Shown: positions 37,323 to 45,241, counted from the stretch's first letter. The stretch is DNA of 64,000 bases from Pseudomonadota bacterium (GCA_018240565.1 JAFEFO010000037.1:62001-126000), one strand, 5' to 3'. Notes: a model not told the origin generated them from the sequence alone. A program made the numbers and translations.

Positions 37323-37676
37323 GTGATACTCGCCGCCAACATCCTGATCGCCATCGTCGCCCTGCTGCACGCGTGGTTCCTCGTGTTGGAAATGTTCCTG
37401 TGGACGAAACCGCTCGGGCGCAAGGTTTTCAAACTGACGCCGGAATTTGCCGCGGCATCGAAGAAGCTGGCGATGAACCAGGGCCTGTATAACGGCTTTC
37501 TCGTTGCCGGACTCGTGTGGGGACTGTGCGCGAACGATTTCCATGTCAAGATTTTCTTCCTCGCTTGCGTGATCGTGGCCGGCGTTTATGGTGCGTGGTC
37601 GCTCGGCAACCGCAAGGTTTTCTTCGTGCAGGCACTGCCCGCACTCATCGCGTTGATCCTGCTGCATCTGCATTGA
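37323..37676 (+). CDS. DUF1304 family small membrane protein
   Basis: A 117-residue inner-membrane protein with four predicted helices. Residues 1-25 (ILAANILIAIVALLHAWFLVLEMFLW) and the following TKPLGRKVFKLTPEFAAASKKLAMNQGLYNGFLVAG match the DUF1304 pattern. GTG 37323 lies 2 nt after the pdhB stop, and the next gene, pdhC, begins 7 nt after its end. It is therefore embedded in the pyruvate dehydrogenase operon. Function is unknown. No catalytic residues are evident; a transport or scaffolding role near the complex is speculation. Confidence 0.85.
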   Translation: MILAANILIAIVALLHAWFLVLEMFLWTKPLGRKVFKLTPEFAAASKKLAMNQGLYNGFLVAGLVWGLCANDFHVKIFFLACVIVAGVYGAWSLGNRKVFFVQALPALIALILLHLH

Positions 37677-37683
37677 GGCCATC

Positions 37684-39084
37684 ATGTCGAACGTCAAGAC
37701 ATTCCATCTACCCGATCTCGGCGAAGGCCTGCCGGATGCCACCATCGTCGAATGGCTGGTCAAGCAAGGCGATTCGATCAAGCTCGATGCGCCGCTGGTG
37801 TCGATGGAAACCGCCAAGGCCGTGGTCGAAGTGCCCTCGCCCTACACCGGCAAAGTCACGAAGCTGCATGGCAAGGCCGGCGATGTGATCGACACCGGCG
37901 CGGCGCTGGCCGAGTTCGAACTCGATCCGAATGCGAAGCAGCGCGCCGAGAACGCGGCGGGTGGGCATCATGCGCCGGCGCCGGCAAAGCCCGCGCCGGC
38001 GCCAACTCCCGTCCCTGCAAAAACGGCGGAGCGCGAAGACGAAGGCACCGTGGTCGGCGCCATGGTGTCCGGCAATCAGGTCATCGTCGAACAGGCGTCC
38101 AGCGTTGGCGGCGTGAAGGCCGTGCCGGCGGTGCGCGCGATGGCGCGCAAGCTCGGCGTGGACCTCGCGCGCGTCGCGCCGAGCGGAGCCGACGGCGCGG
38201 TGACCATGCAGGATGTGAAGAATGCCGCGGCAGCGGGCACGGCAAGATTTTCACCCTCTCCCCAACCCCTCCCCCATCAAGGGGGAGGGGCTTCAAGCAG
38301 CGGGAGCGCTCGCGCTGGAGCTTCTCCCTCTCCCCTCGCGGGAGAGGGTGCCGCGCGCAGCGCGGCGGGAGAGGGGGTGCCGCGCACCGCGCTTTCCGCC
38401 TCCGGCCAACCCATGCGCACGGCGCCGCCGTCGGCGCAACAGGTTTACGGCCAACCCGACCAGCTCAAGGGCGTGCGCCGCAACATGGCACGGGTGATGG
38501 CCGACGCGCATGCGCAGGTGGTGCCGACCACGATCGTCGACGACGCCGACCTGCACGAGTGGATCGGCAAGCAGGACATCACCGCGCGCCTGATCCGCGC
38601 CATCGTTTTCGCCTGCAAGACCGTGCCCGCGCTCAATGCCTGGTTCGACGGCAAGAACCTCACCCGCACCCTGCATCCGCACGTGGACATCGGCATCGCC
38701 GTGGATACCGACGACGGCCTGTTCGTGCCCGCGCTGCGCAATGCGGATGTAATGGATGCCACCGGCATCCGTGCCGCGATCAAGCGTCTGCGCACGTCGG
38801 TCGAAGACCGCAGCATTCCGGCGTCGGAACTTTCCGGCTACACGATCAGCCTGTCCAATTTCGGCATGTTCGCCGGACGCTACGCCTCACCCGTGGTCGT
38901 GCCGCCGTGCGTCGCCATCATCGGCGCGGGCAAGCTCTCGCACGATGTGGTCGCCGTGATTGGCGGCATCGAAGTGCATCGGCGCATGCCGATTTCGCTC
39001 ACCTTCGATCACCGCGCCTGCACTGGCGGCGAGGCGGCGCGATTCCTCAAGGCGCTGTTGGACGACTTGGCCTTGCCGCATTGA
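37684..39084 (+). CDS. pdhC: Dihydrolipoamide acyltransferase (E2) with repeat-derived linker
   Basis: The core of the pyruvate dehydrogenase complex, moving acetyl groups from E1 to CoA. A single lipoyl domain (residues 1-80) has Lys45 in METAKAVVEV. A Pro/Ala linker follows (about 95-115). The E1/E3-binding domain (VPAVRAMARKLGVDL...GAVTMQDV) covers about 145-180. The catalytic domain (235-466) ends with DHRACTGG: the His (443) is kept, but the usual Asp of HRxxDG is Thr447. Between binding and catalytic domains, residues about 189-232 are encoded by a CTC-rich palindromic repeat, giving PSPQPLPHQGGG and SPSPLAGEG. The frame is intact, so the product is likely functional with a longer linker. 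No E3 gene is in the window. Confidence 0.88.
   Translation: MSNVKTFHLPDLGEGLPDATIVEWLVKQGDSIKLDAPLVSMETAKAVVEVPSPYTGKVTKLHGKAGDVIDTGAALAEFELDPNAKQRAENAAGGHHAPAPAKPAPAPTPVPAKTAEREDEGTVVGAMVSGNQVIVEQASSVGGVKAVPAVRAMARKLGVDLARVAPSGADGAVTMQDVKNAAAAGTARFSPSPQPLPHQGGGASSSGSARAGASPSPLAGEGAARSAAGEGVPRTALSASGQPMRTAPPSAQQVYGQPDQLKGVRRNMARVMADAHAQVVPTTIVDDADLHEWIGKQDITARLIRAIVFACKTVPALNAWFDGKNLTRTLHPHVDIGIAVDTDDGLFVPALRNADVMDATGIRAAIKRLRTSVEDRSIPASELSGYTISLSNFGMFAGRYASPVVVPPCVAIIGAGKLSHDVVAVIGGIEVHRRMPISLTFDHRACTGGEAARFLKALLDDLALPH
38248..38380. repeat. CTC-rich palindromic repeats inside pdhC
   Basis: Two back-to-back palindromic units, CACCCTCTCCCC...GGGGGAGGGG (38248-38293) and CTCCCTCTCCCCTCGCGGGAG with a further GGGAGAGGGGG (38318-38380). 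They lie in the linker-coding part of pdhC. The same type of sequence lies intergenically at 39134-39164. Insertion kept the reading frame. Confidence 0.8.
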
Positions 39085-39133
39085 CGAAGGGCTGGAAACC
39101 CTACTCTTCGATCAGTCGCGCCATTTCTTCACC

Positions 39134-39164
39134 CCCTCTCCCCCATCGCCGATGGGGGAGAGGG
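39134..39164. repeat. CTC-rich hairpin downstream of pdhC
   Basis: CCCTCTCCCCCATC (39134-39147) and GATGGGGGAGAGGG (39151-39164) form a perfect 14-bp stem with a 3-nt loop. It then runs into TTGGGGTGAGGGGG. It is the intergenic form of the repeat found in pdhC and may weaken transcription after the pdh operon. Confidence 0.8.
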
Positions 39165-39187
39165 TTGGGGTGAGGGGGTAGCATCCA

Positions 39188-39586
39188 ATGGTGGAGACGA
39201 TTGCCATGCACAAAAGCCGCATCAGCGCCTTCGTGATCGACTGTCAGAGCGATGATCTCGCTGCTGCGACGGCATTCTGGAGTGCGGCGCTCGGTCGCGA
39301 GGTCGCCAGCGCCGATCAGGACGGCGACGGCAAATACGCGGAATTGAAGACCGACGCGGACGAACCGTTCCTGCTGTTGCAACGCGTTGATCACGAGGCG
39401 CGCATTCACTTGGATATCGAAACCGACGACCTCGACGCCGAAGTCGCACGACTTGAATCACTCGGCGCCAAGCGCGTCGCCTTCGTCAAACGTTGGTGGG
39501 TGATGCAGGCGCCGACGGGGCACCGGTTCTGCGTGGTGCGCAAGCAGCCGGCGAAATCGGAAGCAGGTTTCAATACTTGGGAATGA
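39188..39586 (+). CDS. VOC family (glyoxalase/bleomycin-resistance-like) protein
   Basis: A 132-residue single-module pair of beta-alpha-beta-beta-beta units. The N-terminal part is ISAFVIDCQSDDLAAATAFWSAALG, the middle DADEPFLLLQRVDHEARIHLDIETDDLDAEVARLESLGA, and the end RWWVMQAPTGHRFCVV. This fits the small VOC/Glyoxalase_6-type proteins. No specific substrate is evident. ATG 39188 or ATG 39206 may be used. It follows the CTC-rich hairpin and precedes the second dispersed repeat, so it seems a single-gene unit. Confidence 0.8.
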   Translation: MVETIAMHKSRISAFVIDCQSDDLAAATAFWSAALGREVASADQDGDGKYAELKTDADEPFLLLQRVDHEARIHLDIETDDLDAEVARLESLGAKRVAFVKRWWVMQAPTGHRFCVVRKQPAKSEAGFNTWE

Positions 39587-39592
39587 CTGCTT

Positions 39593-39703
39593 GTCATCCC
39601 GGCATGGATTGCCGGGATCCAGACTGCACGGATGCCACGCTGTGTCTACATACCGTATTGCCGTCCATGGCTTCTGGATTCCGGCAATCCATGCCGGAAT
39701 GAC
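39593..39703. repeat. Dispersed palindromic intergenic repeat, copy 2
   Basis: About 111 bp, bounded by GTCATCCCGGCATGGATTGC and GCAATCCATGCCGGAATGAC. The outer 20 bases are nearly perfect inverted repeats. It shares ends and the ATCCAGACTGCA block with copy 1 at 29238-29342. It lies between the convergent VOC and trpS genes, where it could act as a bidirectional terminator. Confidence 0.85.
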
Positions 39704-39708
39704 GGACA

Positions 39709-40935
39709 TCAGATAGCCGCCTCAAGTTTCTTCATCGCGGCTTGTGCTTCGTGCATCGCTTCTCGCGGACTTGCAAAGCCACCCTGCTCGGCAAGAACGC
39801 TTTTCTTCGCGTCCAGCACCTTGAACGCAAATGCTTCGCCATCGCGGAACACGACGGGTTGCAGCGCGGGCTTTTCCGCGCGCGCTCTTGATTGTCCAGA
39901 ATTCGCGGCAACGTCATTCAATGCGCGCAACCCCACCGCATGGCGCAATTTAGCGAGCAATGGCGTCGCCAACGCGCGCGCGCGCGTGGCGCCCGCGCGA
40001 AGCCGTTCTTCGATCTGCGCCGGATCGGCGACCAGCGCGTCGTATTTCTCGCGCAAGGGCGCAAGTTCCGCATTGACGCGCTCGAACACTTTCTGCTTGG
40101 CGTCGCCCCAACCGATGCCCTCGGCGAAGGCGTGGCGCATCGCAACAGCTTCATCCGCACTCGCAAACGCGCGATAGATCGCAAACAGGTTGGAATCGTC
40201 CGGATTCTTCGCCTCGCCCGGCGCCTGCGAGTTCGTCACGATGCCGAGAATCGCACGGCGCAATTCCTTTTCCGGCAGCCACAACGGGATCGTGTTGTCG
40301 TAGCTCTTGCTCATCTTGCGCCCGTCGGTACCGGGCAACGTGGCGACATTTTCCTCGATCGCCGCCTCCGGCAGCGTGAAGTATTCACCGGCGTAGATGT
40401 GGTTGAAGCGCTGGCCGATGTCGCGCGCCATCTCGATGTGCTGCACCTGGTCGCGCCCGACCGGTACCTTGTTCGCGTTGAAGATGAGGATGTCCGCCGC
40501 CATCAGCACCGGGTACATGTAAAGGCCCGCCGTGATGCCGGCATCAGCATCCTCTCCGTTCGCGCGGTTGGCATCGTTCGCCGCCTTGTAGGCGTGCGCG
40601 CGATTGAGCAGGCCCTTGGCGGTGACGCAGGTCAGCAGCCAGGTCAGTTCGGGGATTTCCGGAATGTCAGACTGCCGGTAAAAATATACTTTTGCCGGAT
40701 CAAGGCCGCACGCCAGCCAGCTCGCGGCGATCTGAAGCGTGGATCGCTGCACCCGCGCCGGATCGTCGCACTTCACCAAGGCATGGTAGTCGGCAAGGAA
40801 GTAGAACGACTCGGCATCCGCCTTGCGGCTGGCCGCGATCGCCGGGCGGATCGCACCGACATAGTTGCCCAAGTGCGGCGTGCCGCTGGTGGTGATGCCG
40901 GTGAGGATGCGGGTCTTGGATGATGCTTGCGGCAC
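39709..40935 (-). CDS. trpS: Tryptophan--tRNA ligase
   Basis: Charges tRNA-Trp. The 408-residue class I synthetase has the HIGH-type motif [12 protein letters not shown] and the KMSKS loop [12 protein letters not shown]-terminal extension of about 70 residues ([18 protein letters not shown]...) follows, as in gammaproteobacterial TrpS of this type. GTG 40935 is preferred: AAGGA lies 7 nt upstream and homologs begin near this point. The start is one base after the ccdB stop, so trpS is read through from the ccdAB transcript unless a promoter lies inside ccdB. An essential gene directly behind a toxin-antitoxin module is unusual. Confidence 0.93.
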   Translation of the reverse strand: MPQASSKTRILTGITTSGTPHLGNYVGAIRPAIAASRKADAESFYFLADYHALVKCDDPARVQRSTLQIAASWLACGLDPAKVYFYRQSDIPEIPELTWLLTCVTAKGLLNRAHAYKAANDANRANGEDADAGITAGLYMYPVLMAADILIFNANKVPVGRDQVQHIEMARDIGQRFNHIYAGEYFTLPEAAIEENVATLPGTDGRKMSKSYDNTIPLWLPEKELRRAILGIVTNSQAPGEAKNPDDSNLFAIYRAFASADEAVAMRHAFAEGIGWGDAKQKVFERVNAELAPLREKYDALVADPAQIEERLRAGATRARALATPLLAKLRHAVGLRALNDVAANSGQSRARAEKPALQPVVFRDGEAFAFKVLDAKKSVLAEQGGFASPREAMHEAQAAMKKLEAAI

Positions 40936-40936
40936 T

Positions 40937-41260
40937 TCAGATTCCTTCGAACAAGAAGTCGAGTGCGCGCACGATCGCATCGCGATGCGTTTCCAGCGAC
41001 GCGACCGGTGAGCGCAGTGCCGTCAGCGGCACGTTGGCGATCTGTTGCGTGAGCATCACGACGCGCACGCCATCGATCTCGAATTCCGGGTTGAGCAGTG
41101 CCGCTGGCGGGCCCTTGATGGTCCTGGCCCGCGTCAGTGGCACCACCGCACGCGTTGGCAGGTCGCGCAGGAACTCCGACTGCACCACGAGCAAATAGGG
41201 AAACGTCTTGTTGGAGACGCTGCTTGTATTGCGCAGCACGTCGAAACGGCGAATCACCAT
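40937..41260 (-). CDS. ccdB: CcdB-type toxin (DNA gyrase poison)
   Basis: A 107-residue CcdB fold protein. The N-terminus [12 protein letters not shown]...[12 protein letters not shown], the central [12 protein letters not shown] and the C-terminal end [14 protein letters not shown], with the invariant final GI, match CcdB toxins. In the family the C-terminal Trp-Gly-Ile contacts GyrA; here Trp is replaced by Glu (FEGI), so the effect on gyrase binding is uncertain. It overlaps ccdA by 7 bp. The toxin may be attenuated, and this should be kept in mind when reading its link to trpS. Confidence 0.9.
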   Translation of the reverse strand: MVIRRFDVLRNTSSVSNKTFPYLLVVQSEFLRDLPTRAVVPLTRARTIKGPPAALLNPEFEIDGVRVVMLTQQIANVPLTALRSPVASLETHRDAIVRALDFLFEGI

Positions 41261-41517
41261 CCTCGGAACTCTTCGCCAAAGATGCCGTTTTCCTCGACGA
41301 ACTTGGTGTATGCCTCGATCGCCGCGCGATTGTCGCGCAACCATTGTTCGGCGCGACGCTGGCGCAAGGTTTCGGTCAGACGTTCTTCGAGTTCAGCCGA
41401 CAAGTTGAGGCCGAACGCGCGCGCGTCGGCCAGAAGATCACTGTTGATACTGACGTTGGTCGGCTTCTTGAGTGCTGCTGAACGATTCACCTCGCACCTC
41501 ATATGCGCAACAGGCAT
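41254..41517 (-). CDS. ccdA: CcdA-type antitoxin
   Basis: An 87-residue antitoxin. Ribbon-helix-helix residues KKPTNVSINSDLLADARAF are followed by SAELEERLTETLRQRRAEQWL and a C-terminal toxin-binding tail [15 protein letters not shown], close in form to CcdA. The start is placed at ATG 41517, exactly 7 nt after a good -10. ATGs at 41523 and 41502 are alternatives, and none has a Shine-Dalgarno. It probably represses its own promoter with CcdB through the inverted repeat that spans the start. Confidence 0.86.
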   Translation of the reverse strand: MPVAHMRCEVNRSAALKKPTNVSINSDLLADARAFGLNLSAELEERLTETLRQRRAEQWLRDNRAAIEAYTKFVEENGIFGEEFRGW

Positions 41518-41552
41518 GCGCATATCTTATGTCAGTCCATGGATCTACTCAA
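41501..41552 (-). promoter_or_regulatory. ccdAB promoter and inverted-repeat operator
   Basis: On the minus strand TTGAGT (41552-41547), a 17-bp spacer and TAAGAT (41529-41524) precede the ATG at 41517 by the usual 7 nt. ATATGCGC (41501-41508) and GCGCATAT (41518-41525) form an 8-bp inverted repeat with a 9-nt spacer containing GCATGC. It covers the end of the -10 and the start codon, well placed for CcdAB autorepression. Confidence 0.72.
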
Positions 41553-41621
41553 GCGTAACCCCGCCTCGCATGTGGCCGCGTTGGATACCCCATCGTTTCC
41601 CCCGCCACGATGGAGTACACC

Positions 41622-42434
41622 ATGAAAACCTTGCTGTCGCTCGCCGTTTGCGCCGCCCTTTCCGTTTCCGCCACTGCCCGCGCCGGCGCCCTGGTCGATG
41701 TCAGCATAATCGACCGCGATACCGGCGCCCCGTTGCAAACCCATGCCCATGACGGAAAGCTCTACGTTGCCGGCACGCCCGGTCACCGTTACGCCGTGCA
41801 TTTGACCAACCGCACGGGCATGCGCGTGCTCGCCGTGTTGTCGGTGGACGGCGTCAACGCGATCAGCGGCGAGACCGCGAGTCCGGATCAATCTGGCTAT
41901 GTGCTCAACGGCTACGAGAGCACGGACGTCTCCGGCTGGCGCAAGAGCATGTCCGAAATCGCGCAGTTCAATTTCACCAATCTGTCCAGCAGCTACGCCG
42001 CGCGCACCGGCCGGCCGGCCAATGTCGGCGTGATCGGCGTGGCGGTGTTCCGCGAAAAGCCGCTGTTCTGGCGCGAAGGGCGAATCGCCGAAGCGCCACT
42101 GGCCGATCGCTATCCACCGGCGAAAGCCGCACCGCAATCCGCCGACGCCGCAGGCGCCCGGGCCGAAGGCGCGCCCGCTCCGGCGACGGCGCAGGCCATG
42201 CGCCCGATTCCGGCGCCGCAGGAATCGCTCGGCACCGGCCACGGCGCACGCGAGCAGTCGGAAGTGCGCTACACCCGATTCGTGCGCGCCAGCGCCAGTC
42301 CCGACGAGGTCGATTCGATCTGGTACGACAGCCAGCGCAACCTGGTCGCCCAGGGCGTGATCCCTCCGCCGCACCCGATCGCGCGCCAGCCGCAGCCGTT
42401 CCCGGGTGGATTCGTGCCGGATCCGGCGGGCTAG
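41622..42434 (+). CDS. Secreted protein of unknown function
   Basis: A 270-residue exported protein I do not recognise. The signal peptide is MKTLLSLAVCAALSVSATARA (ATG 41622; an ATG at 41610 would add four residues). The mature N-terminal part has a compact, Gly/Asn-rich beta-type pattern: HRYAVHLTNRTGMRVLAVLSVDG, then SGYVLNGYESTDVSGWRKS and GVIGVAVFREKP. The middle (about 170-200) is a Pro/Ala-rich linker, and the rest resembles an RYTRFVRASASPDEV module. It probably works in the periplasm or outside. It precedes the CAP protein gene on the same strand. Confidence 0.72.
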   Translation: MKTLLSLAVCAALSVSATARAGALVDVSIIDRDTGAPLQTHAHDGKLYVAGTPGHRYAVHLTNRTGMRVLAVLSVDGVNAISGETASPDQSGYVLNGYESTDVSGWRKSMSEIAQFNFTNLSSSYAARTGRPANVGVIGVAVFREKPLFWREGRIAEAPLADRYPPAKAAPQSADAAGARAEGAPAPATAQAMRPIPAPQESLGTGHGAREQSEVRYTRFVRASASPDEVDSIWYDSQRNLVAQGVIPPPHPIARQPQPFPGGFVPDPAG

Positions 42435-42519
42435 GTGCCGGACTGCCAAGTCCTTCACATGCCATTGGCACGCATTAGGCATAGACTGGCGCATGACTTG
42501 GCTGGGAGAGAAAGCCATC

Positions 42520-43575
42520 ATGCGCCGCTTAGCGTCACTATGCCTGCTTGCGTGCCTGGTTTCGATCCCACCGCGTGCCATCGCTTATGGTGAAGCCGTC
42601 AACGGCTTTCCGAACTGGAGCGAGCGCGTATTATTGGAATGGGTGAATCGAGCGCGTTCCGATCCGCAAACCGATCTTGCTGGATGCTCCAGTTCGACTT
42701 GCGCTGAAAAGGCCTGCTACACCACCGCAAGTCCACCCCGTTATCTCGACCAGAATCTTGAGCACTCTTCTCGTTTTCATTCCAGCGAGATGCTCATCAA
42801 CAATTATTTTTCGCACCCTTCGCAATGCACATTGTTCACCACGATTGGTTCGCTGTATCCATCCACTTGCGGAGGGGCGGCATCTTGCGCCTGCACGCAA
42901 GGGCAATTGACCACGAATCAGGCAACCTGGACCGATCCTTTTACTCGAATGGGATATTTTGGCGCCGACACCTCAAGCGCCAGTGAAATCATTGCGGCGG
43001 GATATGTTGGCCCGGATGCAAGTTTCTACGCCTGGGAATTCGAGCCGACCAGCAACAGTGCCTGCGGATTCCATTCCAACGGCGACAATGGCCATCGCTA
43101 CGTCATCCTGTTCAACGGATATGGCCAACTGGCCGGTGGTGGTTATACCGTCGGTGGTGCTTATGGAACGTACGCGACGATGGATTTCAGCGGAACTGCT
43201 TCAACCAAGCCGAAGATTCCATCGGGCTCGCATAATCCGCAACAGGCGGCCAGCGTTGACGCCTGGGTCAACTGGTACGACACGGCCGCGCCGAGCGTGA
43301 ACAAGATCAACGTCGATGGCGTGTGCACCGACATGGCATTGACGCGCGGCACGTCGACCAACGGCGCGTGGCATCTGACCGTCAACAATGTCGGATCGGG
43401 TTGCCACCGCTATGTATTCGCGTTCAAGGACAGCGCAGGCAAGGAAGTGATCTATCCGACCACGGGCGCGCTGACGATCGGCAATGGCGGCGCGCAGTGC
43501 CCGGATTTCAGCAACTCGCCGCCACCGGGCTGCGCCGGTTTCGACCGGATTTTCGCCAACGGCTTCGAACCGTAG
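42520..43575 (+). CDS. Secreted CAP/SCP-domain protein with C-terminal FANGFEP motif
   Basis: A 351-residue exported protein. The signal peptide is RRLASLCLLACLVSIPPRAIA. The CAP-like domain (about 35-215) shows NWSERVLLEWVNRARSDP, FHSSEMLINNYFSHPSQC, a SASEIIAAGYVGP segment and NGHRYVILFNGYG, with His and Glu in the positions expected of the cavity. A beta-rich region with paired cysteines follows. The protein stops at IFANGFEP, which aligns with IFRDDFE in the 4.5-kb hydrolase and VFASDFDE in the C25 peptidase. The biochemical role of bacterial CAP proteins is mostly unknown. ATG 42520 is chosen for GGAGAG upstream; an in-frame ATG at 42493 is possible. It abuts the arginase gene. Confidence 0.82.
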   Translation: MRRLASLCLLACLVSIPPRAIAYGEAVNGFPNWSERVLLEWVNRARSDPQTDLAGCSSSTCAEKACYTTASPPRYLDQNLEHSSRFHSSEMLINNYFSHPSQCTLFTTIGSLYPSTCGGAASCACTQGQLTTNQATWTDPFTRMGYFGADTSSASEIIAAGYVGPDASFYAWEFEPTSNSACGFHSNGDNGHRYVILFNGYGQLAGGGYTVGGAYGTYATMDFSGTASTKPKIPSGSHNPQQAASVDAWVNWYDTAAPSVNKINVDGVCTDMALTRGTSTNGAWHLTVNNVGSGCHRYVFAFKDSAGKEVIYPTTGALTIGNGGAQCPDFSNSPPPGCAGFDRIFANGFEP

Positions 43576-44496
43576 CTACTCCCGCATCAGCGTCGATTTG
43601 CCGAACAGGCTTTCGACCAGATCCACGGCGAGTTTCGCGGTCTGGTTGCGCTCGTCCAGCGCCGGATTGAGTTCGACGATGTCGAGCGAGGCCAGGCGCC
43701 CGGTGTCGGCGATCATCTCCATCACCAGTTGCGCCTCGCGGTAGTTCGGCCCGCCGGGCACCGTGGTGCCGACGCCCGGCGCGATGTCCGGATCGAGGAA
43801 GTCCACGTCGAAGCTCACGTGCAGGTGCGTATTCGCATCCATGTCGGCGAGCGCGGCTTCCATGGTGCGGCGCATGCCGACCTCGTCGATGTGGCGCATG
43901 TCGTACACGGCCAGGCCCTGGTCGTGCACGAGGCGCTTTTCGTCGACATCGACCGAACGGATGCCGATCTGGCGGATCCAGCCGGGTTCGATCGCCGGCG
44001 CCGTGCCGCCGAGTTCGATCAGCTCGCGCGGGCCCAGGCCACACAGGCAGGCGACGGGCATGCCGTGGATGTTGCCCGACGGCGTGATTTTGGACGTGTT
44101 GAAATCCGCATGGGCGTCCAGCCACAACACGCGCAGGGCCTTGCCGGCCTTGCGACAGTGGTTTGCCACCGCCGTGATCGAACCGATCGCCAGGCAATGA
44201 TCGCCGCCGAGCAGGATCGGCAGGCGTTTTTGCGCCAGTTCCGCGGCGACCGCGCGCAACACCTCGCGATTCCACTCCACGACCTGCGACAAGTGCCGGT
44301 AACCCGAACTCGGCGGCAGCCAGGGATTGAGCGGGCCGAACACGTTGCCGCGATCGGCGACATCCAGGCCGCGCGCCACCAGTGCCTCGGCGATGCCGGC
44401 CACGCGCAGCGCCTCCGGCCCCATGCTGGCACCGCGGTCGCTGGCGCCGATGTCGGTCGGCGCGCCGATCAGGGATATGGAAGGCAGGGGGCGCAT
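43576..44496 (-). CDS. rocF: Arginase
   Basis: Hydrolyses arginine to ornithine and urea with a binuclear Mn centre. The 306-residue ureohydrolase has the metal ligands in LLGGDHCLAIGSI, LDAHADFNT and SFDVDFLDPDIAPG. The INHGMPVA-type loop (GNIHGMPVACLCG) and GIRSVDVDE are typical of arginase rather than agmatinase. ATG 44496 is used; the frame continues in-phase upstream to 44553 without homologous content. It has no obvious operon partner; the divergent gene is a DUF937 protein 111 bp away. Confidence 0.9.
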   Translation of the reverse strand: MRPLPSISLIGAPTDIGASDRGASMGPEALRVAGIAEALVARGLDVADRGNVFGPLNPWLPPSSGYRHLSQVVEWNREVLRAVAAELAQKRLPILLGGDHCLAIGSITAVANHCRKAGKALRVLWLDAHADFNTSKITPSGNIHGMPVACLCGLGPRELIELGGTAPAIEPGWIRQIGIRSVDVDEKRLVHDQGLAVYDMRHIDEVGMRRTMEAALADMDANTHLHVSFDVDFLDPDIAPGVGTTVPGGPNYREAQLVMEMIADTGRLASLDIVELNPALDERNQTAKLAVDLVESLFGKSTLMRE

Positions 44497-44607
44497 GCGG
44501 GAGTCGATCGTTGTGCAGACACATAGGATACCGGCTGCGTGCATGCGCCGCATCTGCCTGCGCTAGACTTGGCGACCTGACTTCACTTCAGCCAAGGGAA
44601 AATCGAC

Positions 44608-45189
44608 ATGAGCGGACTCGTAGACAGCGTGCTTGCCAACCTCGGCCCGGACCAGATCAACGCGATTTCCTCGCGACTGGGCGTGGATCCGTCGCAAGCG
44701 CAATCGGCCATCGAACACGCGATCCCGCTGATCGTCGGCGGCATGGCGCAAAACGCGAGCACGGCGCAAGGTGCCAGCGCGCTCAACAATGCACTCGGCG
44801 CGCATGGCGGGGATCTGTCCAATGTGCTGGGCGGCATGCTCGGCGGCAATTCGGGTTCCGGCATCGGCGGCGCGATCCTCGGCCACGTCTTTGGCGGAAA
44901 CCAGGCCGCGGCCAGCCAGGGACTCGGCCAGGCCACCGGCCTGGGTGCGCAGAATGCGGGACAGCTCATGGCGATCCTCGCCCCCTTGGTGATGGGCGCG
45001 CTGGCCAATCACGCGCAAGGCCAGAACGTCGGCGCCGGCGGTCTCGGTGGCCTGCTCGCGCAGGAAGTGCAGCAGGTGCAGCAGCAAGGCGGCTCGACCG
45101 GCGGCCTGCTCAATTCGGTGCTCGGCGGTGGCGGCGGCAATCTTTCCGGCATGCTGGGCGGATTGCTCAACGCGTTCACAAAACGTTGA
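44608..45189 (+). CDS. DUF937 family protein
   Basis: A 193-residue protein rich in Gly, Asn, Ala and Gln. The first 60 residues are helical (GPDQINAISSRLGVDPSQAQSAIEHAIPLIVGGMA). The rest has repeated GG-containing motifs (LGGMLGGNSGSGIGGAILGHVFGGNQ). The pattern matches DUF937, whose members were described as DNA-mimicking or signalling proteins only in part; function is open. No signal peptide is seen. ATG 44608 follows AAGGGA with a good gap. It diverges from arginase and precedes the cupredoxin. Confidence 0.83.
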   Translation: MSGLVDSVLANLGPDQINAISSRLGVDPSQAQSAIEHAIPLIVGGMAQNASTAQGASALNNALGAHGGDLSNVLGGMLGGNSGSGIGGAILGHVFGGNQAAASQGLGQATGLGAQNAGQLMAILAPLVMGALANHAQGQNVGAGGLGGLLAQEVQQVQQQGGSTGGLLNSVLGGGGGNLSGMLGGLLNAFTKR

Positions 45190-45241
45190 AATCCAAACGG
45201 CCATCACGTACCGCCGCCAACGCCACCGGGAGAATACGCAG

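Noticed and set aside
39593..39703. Possible CRISPR repeat or array
   Set aside because: Only inverted ends of a single element are present, with no regularly spaced direct repeats or cas genes nearby.
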